Counted from the first letter of the stretch, positions 8,195 to 16,260 are shown. The stretch: 25,871 nt of DNA from Lachnospiraceae bacterium (GCA_900764225.1 CAAFNG010000184.1:1-25871), one strand, 5' to 3'. Numbers and translations: made by a program. The notes: generated from the sequence alone by a model not told the origin.

Positions 8195-10299
8195 AAAAAA
8201 TCGTAATCATCGGTGCGAATGATTTTCAGAGGCCGTTGATCCGCAAAGCAAAAAACATGGGTTATGAAACCCATGTTTTTGCCTGGCGGGAAGGTGCAAC
8301 AGGTGCCGCGGATGCAGACAGATTTTATGAAATCAGCATCACGGAAAAAGAGAAAATCTTAAGTATCTGTCAGAAAATTCAGCCAGATGCAGTGACAACG
8401 ATCGGATCAGATCTTGCTAATATCACAGTACAATACCTGGCAGAAAGACTGGGACTTCCGGGAAACAGTCATGAATGTATCATTAATTCGACCAATAAGT
8501 TTGCCATGCGAAATGCATTTCAGAAAGCGGGACTTCAAGTTCCGTTTTTTACAGCTGTGGGAAAAGATGAGAAGGTGATACCGCCTTCCTATCCGGTGAT
8601 TGTAAAGCCAACAGACCGTTCCGGAAGCCGTGCAATCACAAAAGTGGAATCATCGGAAGAACTGGAAACAGCTATTCAGCAGGCAATCGCTCAGTCTTTT
8701 GAAAAAAAGGCCATTGTGGAAGAATATATAAGTGGGGCAGAGTACAGTGTGGAAACCATCAGCTATCAGGGAGAGCACACACTTCTTGCTACCACAAAAA
8801 AATATACCACAGGAGAGCCGCATTATATAGAAGTGGGACACCTGGAACCTGCCCCCCTTTCCGGCGAGCTTCAGGATAAGGTAAAAGAAACCGTATTTGC
8901 GGCACTGACTGCTTTAAAGGTTGAGAATGGAGCCGGACACAGCGAGCTTAGGATCGATGAAAACGGAAATGTCCGGATCATTGAGATCGGTTCCCGTATG
9001 GGAGGCGACTGTATCGGATCGGATCTGGTGCCGCTTTCAACAGAGCAGGATTTTGTGGGAATGGTAGTGGATGTGGCAACTGGAAATCCGCCCCAAATAA
9101 AGCAGAACGCAGAGCAGCATGTGTCAGCGGTGCGTTTTATTATGAACCGACAGGATCTTGAAAAATTTCACTGGATAGAGGCCAATTATCCGGAGACTGT
9201 CCGTAAGACGGTTCTGGAAGGCGATGTAGAACATTGTCAGATCATAGACAGCGGAAGCAGACCGGGATTTTATATCCTTCAGACAGAAACAATGGAGGAG
9301 ATGAATCATATCCTGCACAGAGGACCACTGGAAAATCCGATCCAGCTGTTTGAGACACCGGTGCAGAGGCTGCGTATCCATGATGGGCGAAATACTTTTT
9401 ATATGAAGAGAGATGACCTGTTGCCATTCTCTTTTGGTGGAAACAAGGTGCGTTTTGCCCGCAAGTATGTGGAAAACATGCAGGCGGAAGGCTATGACAG
9501 CATGGTGATCTATGGGAATTATCATTCCAATCTCTGCCGGATCCTGGCAAGTCTCTGCAACGAGCTTTCCATTCCGTGCTACATGGTCCACAATACAGAG
9601 GATGTTAAAGAGACGAAGGAAACCGGAAACAGCCGGATTATCCGCAGAATGAATGTTCACGAAATTCCCTGTGAAAAGAAGAATATTGCAGCAGCCGTAC
9701 GAAAAGCAATGGCAGAGCTTACGGAAAAAGGCTTCCGCCCGTATTATATTTATGGAAATGAGTACGGACAGGGAAATGAATGGCCGCCGATGAAGGCCTA
9801 TGAGGAAGCCTACGAGGAGATCTTATCCTGGGAAAAAGCTTCCGGTACAAACCTAGACTATATTTTTCTGGCGTCAAGCACCAATGCAACGCAGTCAGGA
9901 CTGATGGCAGGAAAACTCCAGAACAAAGAGGACTGTAAGATCGTGGGAATTTCCGTTTCCAGAAATGCGAGCCGCGGAAAAGAAGTAATAGAGAACAACC
10001 TGCGTGAGTATGCAGAACGTTTTTCCATGGATTTTCCGGAGGACTGGGAAAAGGAGATCGAATTTACGGATTCCTATATGGAAGGCGGATACGGAGCCTG
10101 GTCAGAGCCTGTAGCTACGATGATCAGGAAAGTTTATGAGACCGATGGTGTGTATCTGGACATGACCTACACGGGAAAGGCTTTTTATGGCATGATGAAA
10201 TATCTTCAGGAAAAAAATATCCAGGGAAAAAATATTCTTTTTCTGCACACAGGTGGTCTGCCGTTATTTTTTGATTTTCTGGAGGATGAACGGACATGA
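8191..10299 (+). CDS. ATP-grasp ligase fused to a PLP enzyme of the ACC deaminase/D-cysteine desulfhydrase fold
   Basis: Two enzymes in one chain of 702 residues. Residues 1 to about 330 form an ATP-grasp domain: nucleotide-binding start KKIVIIGAND, lid segment VKPTDRSGSRA (138-148), and metal/substrate segment IEIGSRMGGD (264-273), as in carboxylate-amine ligases. Residues about 385-702 match fold-type II PLP enzymes: ETPVQRL, MKRDDL, then GGNKVR with the predicted PLP lysine at 419, YGNYHSN, the YTGKA motif, and LHTGG at 685-689. The ATP-grasp part probably activates a carboxylate for amide formation. The PLP part could eliminate, deaminate or racemise an amino acid that the ligase uses. 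Neither substrate can be read from sequence. It overlaps both neighbours by 4 bp. A perfect hairpin lies early in the coding region (8251-8280). Confidence 0.88.
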   Translation: MKKIVIIGANDFQRPLIRKAKNMGYETHVFAWREGATGAADADRFYEISITEKEKILSICQKIQPDAVTTIGSDLANITVQYLAERLGLPGNSHECIINSTNKFAMRNAFQKAGLQVPFFTAVGKDEKVIPPSYPVIVKPTDRSGSRAITKVESSEELETAIQQAIAQSFEKKAIVEEYISGAEYSVETISYQGEHTLLATTKKYTTGEPHYIEVGHLEPAPLSGELQDKVKETVFAALTALKVENGAGHSELRIDENGNVRIIEIGSRMGGDCIGSDLVPLSTEQDFVGMVVDVATGNPPQIKQNAEQHVSAVRFIMNRQDLEKFHWIEANYPETVRKTVLEGDVEHCQIIDSGSRPGFYILQTETMEEMNHILHRGPLENPIQLFETPVQRLRIHDGRNTFYMKRDDLLPFSFGGNKVRFARKYVENMQAEGYDSMVIYGNYHSNLCRILASLCNELSIPCYMVHNTEDVKETKETGNSRIIRRMNVHEIPCEKKNIAAAVRKAMAELTEKGFRPYYIYGNEYGQGNEWPPMKAYEEAYEEILSWEKASGTNLDYIFLASSTNATQSGLMAGKLQNKEDCKIVGISVSRNASRGKEVIENNLREYAERFSMDFPEDWEKEIEFTDSYMEGGYGAWSEPVATMIRKVYETDGVYLDMTYTGKAFYGMMKYLQEKNIQGKNILFLHTGGLPLFFDFLEDERT
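8251..8280. other. Perfect 13-bp inverted repeat inside the fusion gene
   Basis: AAAAACATGGGTT (8251-8263) pairs perfectly with AACCCATGTTTTT (8268-8280) around the 4-base loop ATGA. It lies 60-90 bases into the ATP-grasp/PLP coding region, just after the overlap with the GH25 gene. The 3' arm ends in five T residues, so it resembles a weak terminator or an attenuating RNA hairpin. The encoded residues (KNMGYETHVF) are ordinary for an ATP-grasp N-terminus, so it may have no function. Confidence 0.6.
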
Positions 10300-11483
10300 A
10301 AAAACTGATGATCTTGGGGGCAAGTTATTCACAGCTTCCACTTTATAAAATGGCGAAAAAACTTGGAGTTTCAACCGTTGCTGTGAGCACACCGGGAGAC
10401 TGGCCGTGTTTTGCGATCGCAGATGAATACTCTTACACGGATATTTCCGATCCGGAAGCTGTACTGAAAGCAGCCCGGGAGCATAACATTGACGGAATCA
10501 CAACCTGCTGTCTGGACGCAGGGATACGCTCCATAGGATATGTATGTGAGCATATGGGACTTAAGGGCTTATCCGAACAGGCCGGTTTTCTCTGCAGTGA
10601 CAAGTATTATATGAAGGAAGCCTTTGTAAAAGGTGGCGTGCGGTGTGCGAAGCATATCCGTATCCAGAGCCGGGAAGAACTTGAGAGCGCATTGGACCAG
10701 CTGGAATTTCCGGTGATCTTAAAGGCTGTGGATCTGATGGGAAGCAGAGGGCTTTTCCGCTGCGAGAACCGCGAGGAGGCACTTTCTCACTATCAGGATA
10801 CCATGGATGCCACGGGAAAAGATTACTGTTTGGTTGAGGAATTTATCCAGGGGCAGATGCTGGGCTGTGAAGCCATGATCTCGAACGGTAAGCTTCTGTT
10901 TTGCCTGCCGAACAATATCGAGAATTATCAGAGCCATGTTCCCACACCAATCGGCCATTCCGTGCCGTACCGGAAGCAGGATACGCTGGGAGCAGAAGTG
11001 GAACATCAGCTGAAGCTTGCGATTCAGGCACTTGGAATGGACAACTGCCCGATCAACTGTGACCTGATGGAGAAAGATGGAAAAATCTATGTGATCGAGA
11101 TCACCGGACGTGCAGGAGGAACCTGTCTGCCTGAGACAACGGGTATTTACTATGGAATCGACTATTATGAAGCAATCGTGCGGCTGGCCCTAGATATGGA
11201 AGCAGAGATCCTTTTCGAAAAAAAATCTCCACGCACAGCCAATCTTTCCCATATCCTGACCTCAGACAGGACAGGAATCCTGAAACAGATCCATAATGAC
11301 AACGAAATAACAGAAAATATCGTGGATCTTTCGTTTAATGTGGAGCCGGGAGAGGAGATCCGGAAGTACGAAAACGGTCGTGACCGTATCGGCCAGGTGA
11401 TCCTTAAGGGGAAAAATCTGGATGATTGCCAGCAGAATCTGGCAAAGGTTTTGTCGAAAATAAACATTGAATTTATATCATGA
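10296..11483 (+). CDS. Stand-alone ATP-grasp ligase
   Basis: An ATP-grasp enzyme of the carbamoyl-phosphate-synthase/amino-acid-ligase type, about 395 residues. Visible landmarks are the Rossmann-like start KKLMILGASYSQLPLY, the ATP-binding Lys143 in VILKAVDLMGSRG, the EEF segment in LVEEFIQGQ, and the metal/substrate loop VIEITGRAGG with Glu268. The C-terminal 90 residues form the usual extra beta domain. It is related to the N-terminal half of the preceding fusion protein but clearly diverged, so the two may add different residues or act in sequence. It overlaps the fusion gene by 4 bp, and GGAGG lies 10 bases before the ATG. The reaction expected is ATP-dependent joining of a carboxylate to an amine. 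With WecE in the same unit, the 4-amino group of a sugar is an attractive but unproven acceptor. Confidence 0.88.
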   Translation: MKKLMILGASYSQLPLYKMAKKLGVSTVAVSTPGDWPCFAIADEYSYTDISDPEAVLKAAREHNIDGITTCCLDAGIRSIGYVCEHMGLKGLSEQAGFLCSDKYYMKEAFVKGGVRCAKHIRIQSREELESALDQLEFPVILKAVDLMGSRGLFRCENREEALSHYQDTMDATGKDYCLVEEFIQGQMLGCEAMISNGKLLFCLPNNIENYQSHVPTPIGHSVPYRKQDTLGAEVEHQLKLAIQALGMDNCPINCDLMEKDGKIYVIEITGRAGGTCLPETTGIYYGIDYYEAIVRLALDMEAEILFEKKSPRTANLSHILTSDRTGILKQIHNDNEITENIVDLSFNVEPGEEIRKYENGRDRIGQVILKGKNLDDCQQNLAKVLSKINIEFIS

Positions 11484-11498
11484 TTGTGAGAGAATAAC

Positions 11499-11885
11499 AT
11501 GAGTAACCATGGAAATATAAAAAAAGGTCTTTTTCTGCTGCTGCACATCAGTCTTCTGTGCAGCTCACTGAGCGGTGTCTGCTCAAAAATGGCATCCAGA
11601 TATACGGACAATATTTTTTCATTACAGTTCATCTTCTGGTTCGGACTGGTATTTGTGATCATGTTCGGCTATGCCATTATCTGGCAGCAGATCTTAAAGA
11701 GGATGCCTCTGACTGTGGCCTATGCCAACAAGCCGGTCACACTGATCTGGGGAATCATCTGGGGAAAGCTGATCTTTGATGAGCGGATCACCTGGAACAT
11801 GCTTCTGGGAGCCTGCATTATTTTTGCGGGGATCTATCTGGTAACAGGCAGTGACGGAGAAGAAAACGGAGGGGAGCGCGTATGA
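11499..11885 (+). CDS. EamA/SMR-type four-helix membrane protein, first of a pair
   Basis: A 128-residue protein of four hydrophobic helices with the EamA/small multidrug resistance pattern. LTVAYANKPVTLIWGIIWG and GACIIFAGIYLVTG are typical of the third and fourth helices. Single-repeat EamA proteins act as dimers. In the Gram-negative Arn pathway a pair, ArnE and ArnF, flips undecaprenyl-phosphate aminoarabinose. The next gene encodes a second protein of the same type and starts within this gene's stop region (4 bp overlap), so a heterodimer is likely. The gene stands 15 bp after the ATP-grasp gene and shortly before an ArnC-like glycosyltransferase, which supports a lipid-linked sugar flippase over a drug exporter. 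Substrate is inferred from context only. Confidence 0.84.
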   Translation: MSNHGNIKKGLFLLLHISLLCSSLSGVCSKMASRYTDNIFSLQFIFWFGLVFVIMFGYAIIWQQILKRMPLTVAYANKPVTLIWGIIWGKLIFDERITWNMLLGACIIFAGIYLVTGSDGEENGGERV

Positions 11886-12226
11886 GTACACTGACAGGAG
11901 CCATATGTCTGCTTCTTGTTTCTGTGTTTATTTCTTCGGTATCCCAGATACTTTTGAAGAAAGCAGCAGACAGAACATATGAGAATCATCTCAGGGAATA
12001 CTTAAATCCACTGGTCATTTTTTCATACGGAATGTTTTTCTGTTCTGTGATACTGACCATGCTGGCTCTGAAGAAGGTTCCGCTTTCCATGCAGCCGATC
12101 CTGGAATCAACAGGATATATTTTTGTGGCTGTGATGGGATATATTTTTCTGAAGGAAAGACTGAACAGAAGAAAAATGGCAGGAATCGCACTGATCCTTG
12201 TGGGAATCATTATTTTTTCCCTGTAG
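11882..12226 (+). CDS. EamA/SMR-type four-helix membrane protein, second of a pair
   Basis: A 114-residue, four-helix protein of the EamA/SMR fold, with PLSMQPILESTGYIFVAVMG and the closing helix MAGIALILVGIIIFSL. It corresponds in size and position to ArnF. It is distinct in sequence from its partner, as expected for the two halves of a heterodimeric flippase. A GGAGGGG site lies seven bases before the ATG, and the start overlaps the upstream stop. It is followed after 31 bp by the GT2 gene. The most likely role is transbilayer movement of the polyprenyl-phosphate sugar made by that enzyme. Polyamine or drug export remains possible for the fold in general. Confidence 0.84.
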   Translation: MSTLTGAICLLLVSVFISSVSQILLKKAADRTYENHLREYLNPLVIFSYGMFFCSVILTMLALKKVPLSMQPILESTGYIFVAVMGYIFLKERLNRRKMAGIALILVGIIIFSL

Positions 12227-12257
12227 GCGGAGCGCCCTGTTTTAAGGAGAAAGAGAA

Positions 12258-13208
12258 ATGCTGGTATCAATCGTTATACCATGTTACAATTCTGAGCATA
12301 CCATTGGCGAGGTAGTAGAGCTTGCCATTGAGGAATTTAAGAAACTTGATAACTATGAATGTGAATTTGTGCTGGTCAATGATTATTCCAGGGATGGAAC
12401 CTGGAAGGCCATAGAAGCACTTGCTGATAAACATTCCAATGTAAAAGGTATTAATCTCGCCAAGAATTTCGGTCAGCATAACGCGATTATGGCGGCAATG
12501 TCCCAGGCAGAGGGTGAACTGATCGTGGGTATGGATGACGACATGCAGAATCATCCGTCACAGATCCCGCAGTTTCTGGCTAAGATGGAAGAGGGATACG
12601 ATATCGTATTCGGAGTATTTAAAGAGCGAAAATTTTCTGTGATGAAGAATATTACGGGAGCCATAAGCCGGTATCTTCTGTGGCATCTTCTGGACCGTCC
12701 GAAGGATATCCAGATGAGCAGCTTCTGGTGCTGCCGCAAATATGTGCGCGATGAGGTTGTGAAATACGACGGCTATAATATTTTTCTGCAGGTACTGTTT
12801 TTCCGTACTACGCACAATATCGCCAATATCGAGGTGGAGCATTTTGCAAGAGAGGTGGGAACCTCGAATTATAATTTCAGGAGAGGGCTGAAGCTTTTTA
12901 TGTCCTGCCTGAATTTTACTGTGATTCCACTGCGGGCAGCTACTATTTTTGGAACGGTATTTTCCGCTGCGGGCTTTATCGGAGCGATCATTGTTCTGAT
13001 CCGGAAACTGCTTGACCCGGCAATTGCGATTGGCTGGTCATCTCTGATGTGCGCTATGCTGGTATTTTTTGGCATCTGTTTTCTGATGCTGGGAATCATC
13101 GGAGAATATATCGGTAAGCTGATCCTGAATATCAACCGGACACCGCAGTATGTTGTACGGGATACCAGAAATATCGAAACGAAAGATAAAGAGGTAACAT
13201 ATGATTGA
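12258..13208 (+). CDS. ArnC/DPM1-like polyprenyl-phosphate glycosyltransferase (GT2)
   Basis: Inverting GT2 enzyme expected to move a sugar from a nucleotide donor to undecaprenyl phosphate on the inner face of the membrane. The GT-A domain starts at once (LVSIVIPCYNSE) and contains VNDYSRDGTW, NLAKNFGQHNA and the metal-binding DDD at residues 93-95 in GMDDDMQNHP. After about residue 225 come two membrane helices and the family's closing segment LGIIGEYIGKL followed by RTPQYVVRD, which closely recalls ArnC. AAGGAG lies before the ATG. The gene lies directly behind the EamA pair and overlaps the WecE gene by 8 bp, so dTDP-Fuc4N or a derivative is the likely donor. Bacillus CsbB and GtrB-type enzymes share the same fold and serve wall or O-antigen glycosylation. 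Confidence 0.92.
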   Translation: MLVSIVIPCYNSEHTIGEVVELAIEEFKKLDNYECEFVLVNDYSRDGTWKAIEALADKHSNVKGINLAKNFGQHNAIMAAMSQAEGELIVGMDDDMQNHPSQIPQFLAKMEEGYDIVFGVFKERKFSVMKNITGAISRYLLWHLLDRPKDIQMSSFWCCRKYVRDEVVKYDGYNIFLQVLFFRTTHNIANIEVEHFAREVGTSNYNFRRGLKLFMSCLNFTVIPLRAATIFGTVFSAAGFIGAIIVLIRKLLDPAIAIGWSSLMCAMLVFFGICFLMLGIIGEYIGKLILNINRTPQYVVRDTRNIETKDKEVTYD

Positions 13209-14331
13209 TTTTAACAGACCCGCATTTGTGGGGAAGGAGCTTTCGTATATAGAGGATGCCATACACAGAGGAATGCTCTGTGGAGATGGCGAATATACAA
13301 AAAAGTGTTCCCGCTGGATGGAGGAACGTTTTCATGTCGGACATGTAATGCTTACAACTTCGTGTACCCATGCGTTGGAGATGGCTGCGTTTCTGACGGA
13401 CATTCAGCCGGGCGACGAAGTGATCATGCCATCCTATACATTTGTATCCACTGCGGATGCCTTTGTACTGCGTGGAGCAAAGATCGTATTTGTGGATATC
13501 CGTCCGGATACCATGAATATCGATGAGAAACTGATCGAACAGGCAATCACAGACAGGACAAAGGTGATCGTGCCGGTTCATTATGCAGGTGTTGCCTGTG
13601 AGATGGACACGATCATGGATATTGCCAGAAAGCATAATCTGAAGGTAGTGGAGGACGCTGCCCAGGGGGTGGATGCTTATTATAAGGGACGTGCCCTTGG
13701 AACCATCGGGGATTTCGGATGCTACAGCTTTCACGAGACGAAGAATTATACCATGGGAGAAGGCGGTGCGGTACTTTTTAACGACGATGCCTATCAGGAG
13801 AAAGCAGAGATCCTCCGGGAAAAAGGCACAGACCGCAGCAAGTTTTTCCGGGGACAGGTGGATAAATACCGCTGGATGGACTATGGTTCATCCTATCTTC
13901 CAAGTGAGCTGAACGCAGCGTATCTCTATGCACAGCTGGAGGAGCACCAGAAAATAAGTGACAAGCGGATGGAAATCTATAATTTCTATAACCGTAACCT
14001 TGCGTTCCTGGCAGAGGAAGGTAAGATCGAGCAGCCTTATGTTCCGGAAGAATGTGAACATAATGCACATATGTACTATATAAAGGTACATGATATGGAT
14101 GTAAGGACAAGACTGATCAGGTATCTTCGCCAGAAAGAGATTGGCTGTGTATTTCATTATGTACCGCTTCACTCTGCACCGGCCGGTAAAAAATTCGGAA
14201 GATTTTCCGGAGAGGATGTTTATACCACAAAAGAAAGCGAGCGGCTGATGCGTCTTCCTATGTTTTACAATCTGGATATGGAGGATGCAAAAAAAGTTGT
14301 GGATGCGATCGTTTCCTTTGATGACTTCTGA
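13201..14331 (+). CDS. wecE: dTDP-4-amino-4,6-dideoxygalactose transaminase (WecE/RffA type)
   Basis: PLP-dependent sugar aminotransferase (DegT/DnrJ/EryC1/StrS family). It converts dTDP-4-keto-6-deoxyglucose to dTDP-4-amino-4,6-dideoxy-D-galactose (dTDP-Fuc4N) with glutamate as amino donor. From memory the sequence tracks the enterobacterial WecE closely along its whole length: IQPGDEVIMPSYTFVSTA, VFVDIRPDTMNIDE, VPVHYAGVACEMDTIM, FFRGQVDKYRW and GEDVYTTKESERLMRLP. The PLP lysine in SFHETKNY falls at residue 181, and the length of 376 also matches. This is a far tighter match than the general family, so product identity is fairly safe. It lies in one tight operon with the ArnC-like enzyme. 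The donor substrate requires RmlA and RmlB, which must be encoded elsewhere. Confidence 0.94.
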   Translation: MIDFNRPAFVGKELSYIEDAIHRGMLCGDGEYTKKCSRWMEERFHVGHVMLTTSCTHALEMAAFLTDIQPGDEVIMPSYTFVSTADAFVLRGAKIVFVDIRPDTMNIDEKLIEQAITDRTKVIVPVHYAGVACEMDTIMDIARKHNLKVVEDAAQGVDAYYKGRALGTIGDFGCYSFHETKNYTMGEGGAVLFNDDAYQEKAEILREKGTDRSKFFRGQVDKYRWMDYGSSYLPSELNAAYLYAQLEEHQKISDKRMEIYNFYNRNLAFLAEEGKIEQPYVPEECEHNAHMYYIKVHDMDVRTRLIRYLRQKEIGCVFHYVPLHSAPAGKKFGRFSGEDVYTTKESERLMRLPMFYNLDMEDAKKVVDAIVSFDDF

Positions 14332-14357
14332 TAAAGGGAGAAGGGGAAGAGAGTATT

Positions 14358-15662
14358 ATGAAAAGAATACAGAAAATATTTACATTTTTTACAGCTTTGA
14401 CAATAACTCTGCTGTTGCCGGTACAGGCTTTTGCGGCTGTGGATCTTAATGCAAAGTATGAGGTCAGTACCAATAAGATCGCAGGATGGCCACAGGCAGC
14501 AGATATTGCCAGTGACACAGGCGTCCTCATGGATGCAGACACAGGAACTGTGCTTTTTGACAAGGGTGCAGATCAGCAGCGATATCCTGCCAGTATTACA
14601 AAAATCATGACACTTCTGGTAGCAGTGGAAAATTCTTCTATGGACGATCAGGTGACTTTTACTGAGACAGGTGTGCGTAATGTAACCGCGGATTCCAGCA
14701 ACATTAATTCGAAGGTAGGAGAAGTGATGACCATGCAGGACTGCCTGCATGCACTGATTATAAAATCTGCCAATGATGTGGCGGCACAGATTGCTGAACA
14801 TGTTGGTGGAACGGAGCAGAATTTTATTGATATGATGAATCAGCGTGCTGCCGAGATCGGCTGCACGAATACGCATTTTGTCAATTCCAGCGGACTTCCG
14901 GATGAGAATCATTATTCTTCTGCAAGGGATATGGCTCTGATCTTCAGAGAGGGGTTGAAAAACCAGGATTTCCGTACAGTGATCGGTGATATAGATTATA
15001 CGATTGCGCCTACGAATATGACAGCTGAAAAACGTACGATGCATACGCATCATCCAATGCTTGCGCCGGAGAGTAATATCTATTATCAGGGAAGTATCGG
15101 TGGCAAAACCGGATTTACCAATCTGGCAGCGCATACACTGATTACAGCTGTCACGCAGAATGATACAACATATATCGCAGTTGTTATGCATGGAATGGAG
15201 CTTTCCACCTGTTGTATGGATTCAAAAGCACTTTTTGATTATGGATTTCAGAATTTCACGAAAACTGCAGTAAATGGTGGAAATGTGATCCTGCCCAAAG
15301 GAATGGACATAAATTCACTTACTACGAAGTCCGAGAATGTTAATGGAGAAACGGAAATCGCATATTATGTAGGTGATCATCAGGTAGGAAGCGGGATAGA
15401 ACCACAGGCGACAGCTACGCCCACACCGGAACCGACAGAGGATGCACAGGTGGCAGAAGAGACAGACACTCCGGAAACATCAGAAGCTTCTTCTGATTCG
15501 GACAACGGGAGCACACAGAACAGCAAGGAAGAAAACAGCTCCCCAAAAGGGATTCCGACTATGCGAAAAATTCTTCTTATGATCATGGCAGGAATGATCC
15601 TTGTGTTGATTGGTCTTTTGACGGCTCTTGGAAGAAAAGAGAGAAAAAACAGAAGAAAATAA
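14358..15662 (+). CDS. D-alanyl-D-alanine carboxypeptidase (S11, DacF/PBP5 type) with C-terminal anchor
   Basis: Removes the terminal D-Ala from peptidoglycan stem peptides outside the membrane. A signal peptide (about 1-27, ending QAFA) precedes the serine peptidase domain. All three motifs are present: SxxK at Ser79-Lys82 (ASITK), SxN at Ser137-Asn139 (KSANDVA) and KTG at 250-252 (GGKTGFT). A short beta domain is followed by an acidic Pro/Thr/Ser linker with a TPTPEPTE unit, then a membrane helix (about residues 401-425) and a basic tail (RKERKNRRK). Most S11 enzymes use an amphipathic C-terminal helix, so the linker and true membrane span extend the domain away from the membrane. It lies 26 bp after wecE and 43 bp before rfbC. 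Confidence 0.94.
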   Translation: MKRIQKIFTFFTALTITLLLPVQAFAAVDLNAKYEVSTNKIAGWPQAADIASDTGVLMDADTGTVLFDKGADQQRYPASITKIMTLLVAVENSSMDDQVTFTETGVRNVTADSSNINSKVGEVMTMQDCLHALIIKSANDVAAQIAEHVGGTEQNFIDMMNQRAAEIGCTNTHFVNSSGLPDENHYSSARDMALIFREGLKNQDFRTVIGDIDYTIAPTNMTAEKRTMHTHHPMLAPESNIYYQGSIGGKTGFTNLAAHTLITAVTQNDTTYIAVVMHGMELSTCCMDSKALFDYGFQNFTKTAVNGGNVILPKGMDINSLTTKSENVNGETEIAYYVGDHQVGSGIEPQATATPTPEPTEDAQVAEETDTPETSEASSDSDNGSTQNSKEENSSPKGIPTMRKILLMIMAGMILVLIGLLTALGRKERKNRRK

Positions 15663-15705
15663 TATATTATTACCTCACAATTTATAAGAAAAGGAGAATA
15701 AAAAA

Positions 15706-16260
15706 ATGGGAAAAATCAAAGTTACACAGTGTGGAGATATTGAGGGACTTAAGGTTGTAGAGCCAACTGTATTTGGTGATGCAAGAGGATATTTTATGGA
15801 AACCTATAATTACAATGATTTCAGGGAAGCGGGAATTGATGTGGAGTTTGTACAGGATAATCAGTCCAGCTCTCACAAAGGTGTTCTTCGTGGCCTTCAT
15901 TTCCAGATCAACTTTCCACAGGACAAGCTTGTACGTGTGGTAAGCGGAGAAGTATTTGATGTTGCAGTTGATCTTCGCGAAGGCTCCAAAACTTATGGAA
16001 AATGGTTTGGCGTTGTTCTGTCTGCTGAGAATAAAAAACAGTTCTTTATCCCGAAGGGATTCGCACATGGGTTCCTGGTACTTTCCGAGCATGCAGAGTT
16101 TGTTTACAAATGCTCTGATTTCTATCATCCAAATGATGAGGGTGGTCTGATCTGGAATGACCCGGACATCGGAGTAGAGTGGCCGATTCCGGAGGGAATG
16201 GAATTAAGCTTTTCTGACAAAGATACAAAATGGGGAAGCTTTAAGGAGTACCGTAAATAA
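15706..16260 (+). CDS. rfbC: dTDP-4-dehydrorhamnose 3,5-epimerase
   Basis: Cupin-fold epimerase of the dTDP-L-rhamnose pathway. It acts on dTDP-4-keto-6-deoxyglucose, the same intermediate consumed by the WecE-type enzyme upstream. The 184-residue length is normal. Family signatures are present: DARGYFMETYN, VQDNQSSSHKGVLRGLHFQ with the catalytic His65, VRVVSGEVFDVAVDLR, the FIPKGFAHGF segment and FVYKCSDFY with the conserved tyrosine. AAGGAG lies nine bases before the ATG. The genes rmlA, rmlB and rmlD are not in the window. Its position at the head of the ABC exporter and glycosyltransferase set points to a rhamnose-containing exported polymer. Confidence 0.96.
   Translation: MGKIKVTQCGDIEGLKVVEPTVFGDARGYFMETYNYNDFREAGIDVEFVQDNQSSSHKGVLRGLHFQINFPQDKLVRVVSGEVFDVAVDLREGSKTYGKWFGVVLSAENKKQFFIPKGFAHGFLVLSEHAEFVYKCSDFYHPNDEGGLIWNDPDIGVEWPIPEGMELSFSDKDTKWGSFKEYRK

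Noticed and set aside
8191..10299. Fusion protein as two genes joined by a lost stop codon
   Set aside because: The linker region (about residues 330-385) reads as continuous folded-type sequence with no leftover ribosome binding site or start codon context. A sequencing error cannot be fully excluded without reads.
14265..15191. A 308-codon open frame on the minus strand opposite the carboxypeptidase
   Set aside because: The encoded peptide is rich in Cys, His and Ile with no domain pattern, and the + strand has all three S11 motifs in the same stretch. It is a shadow frame.
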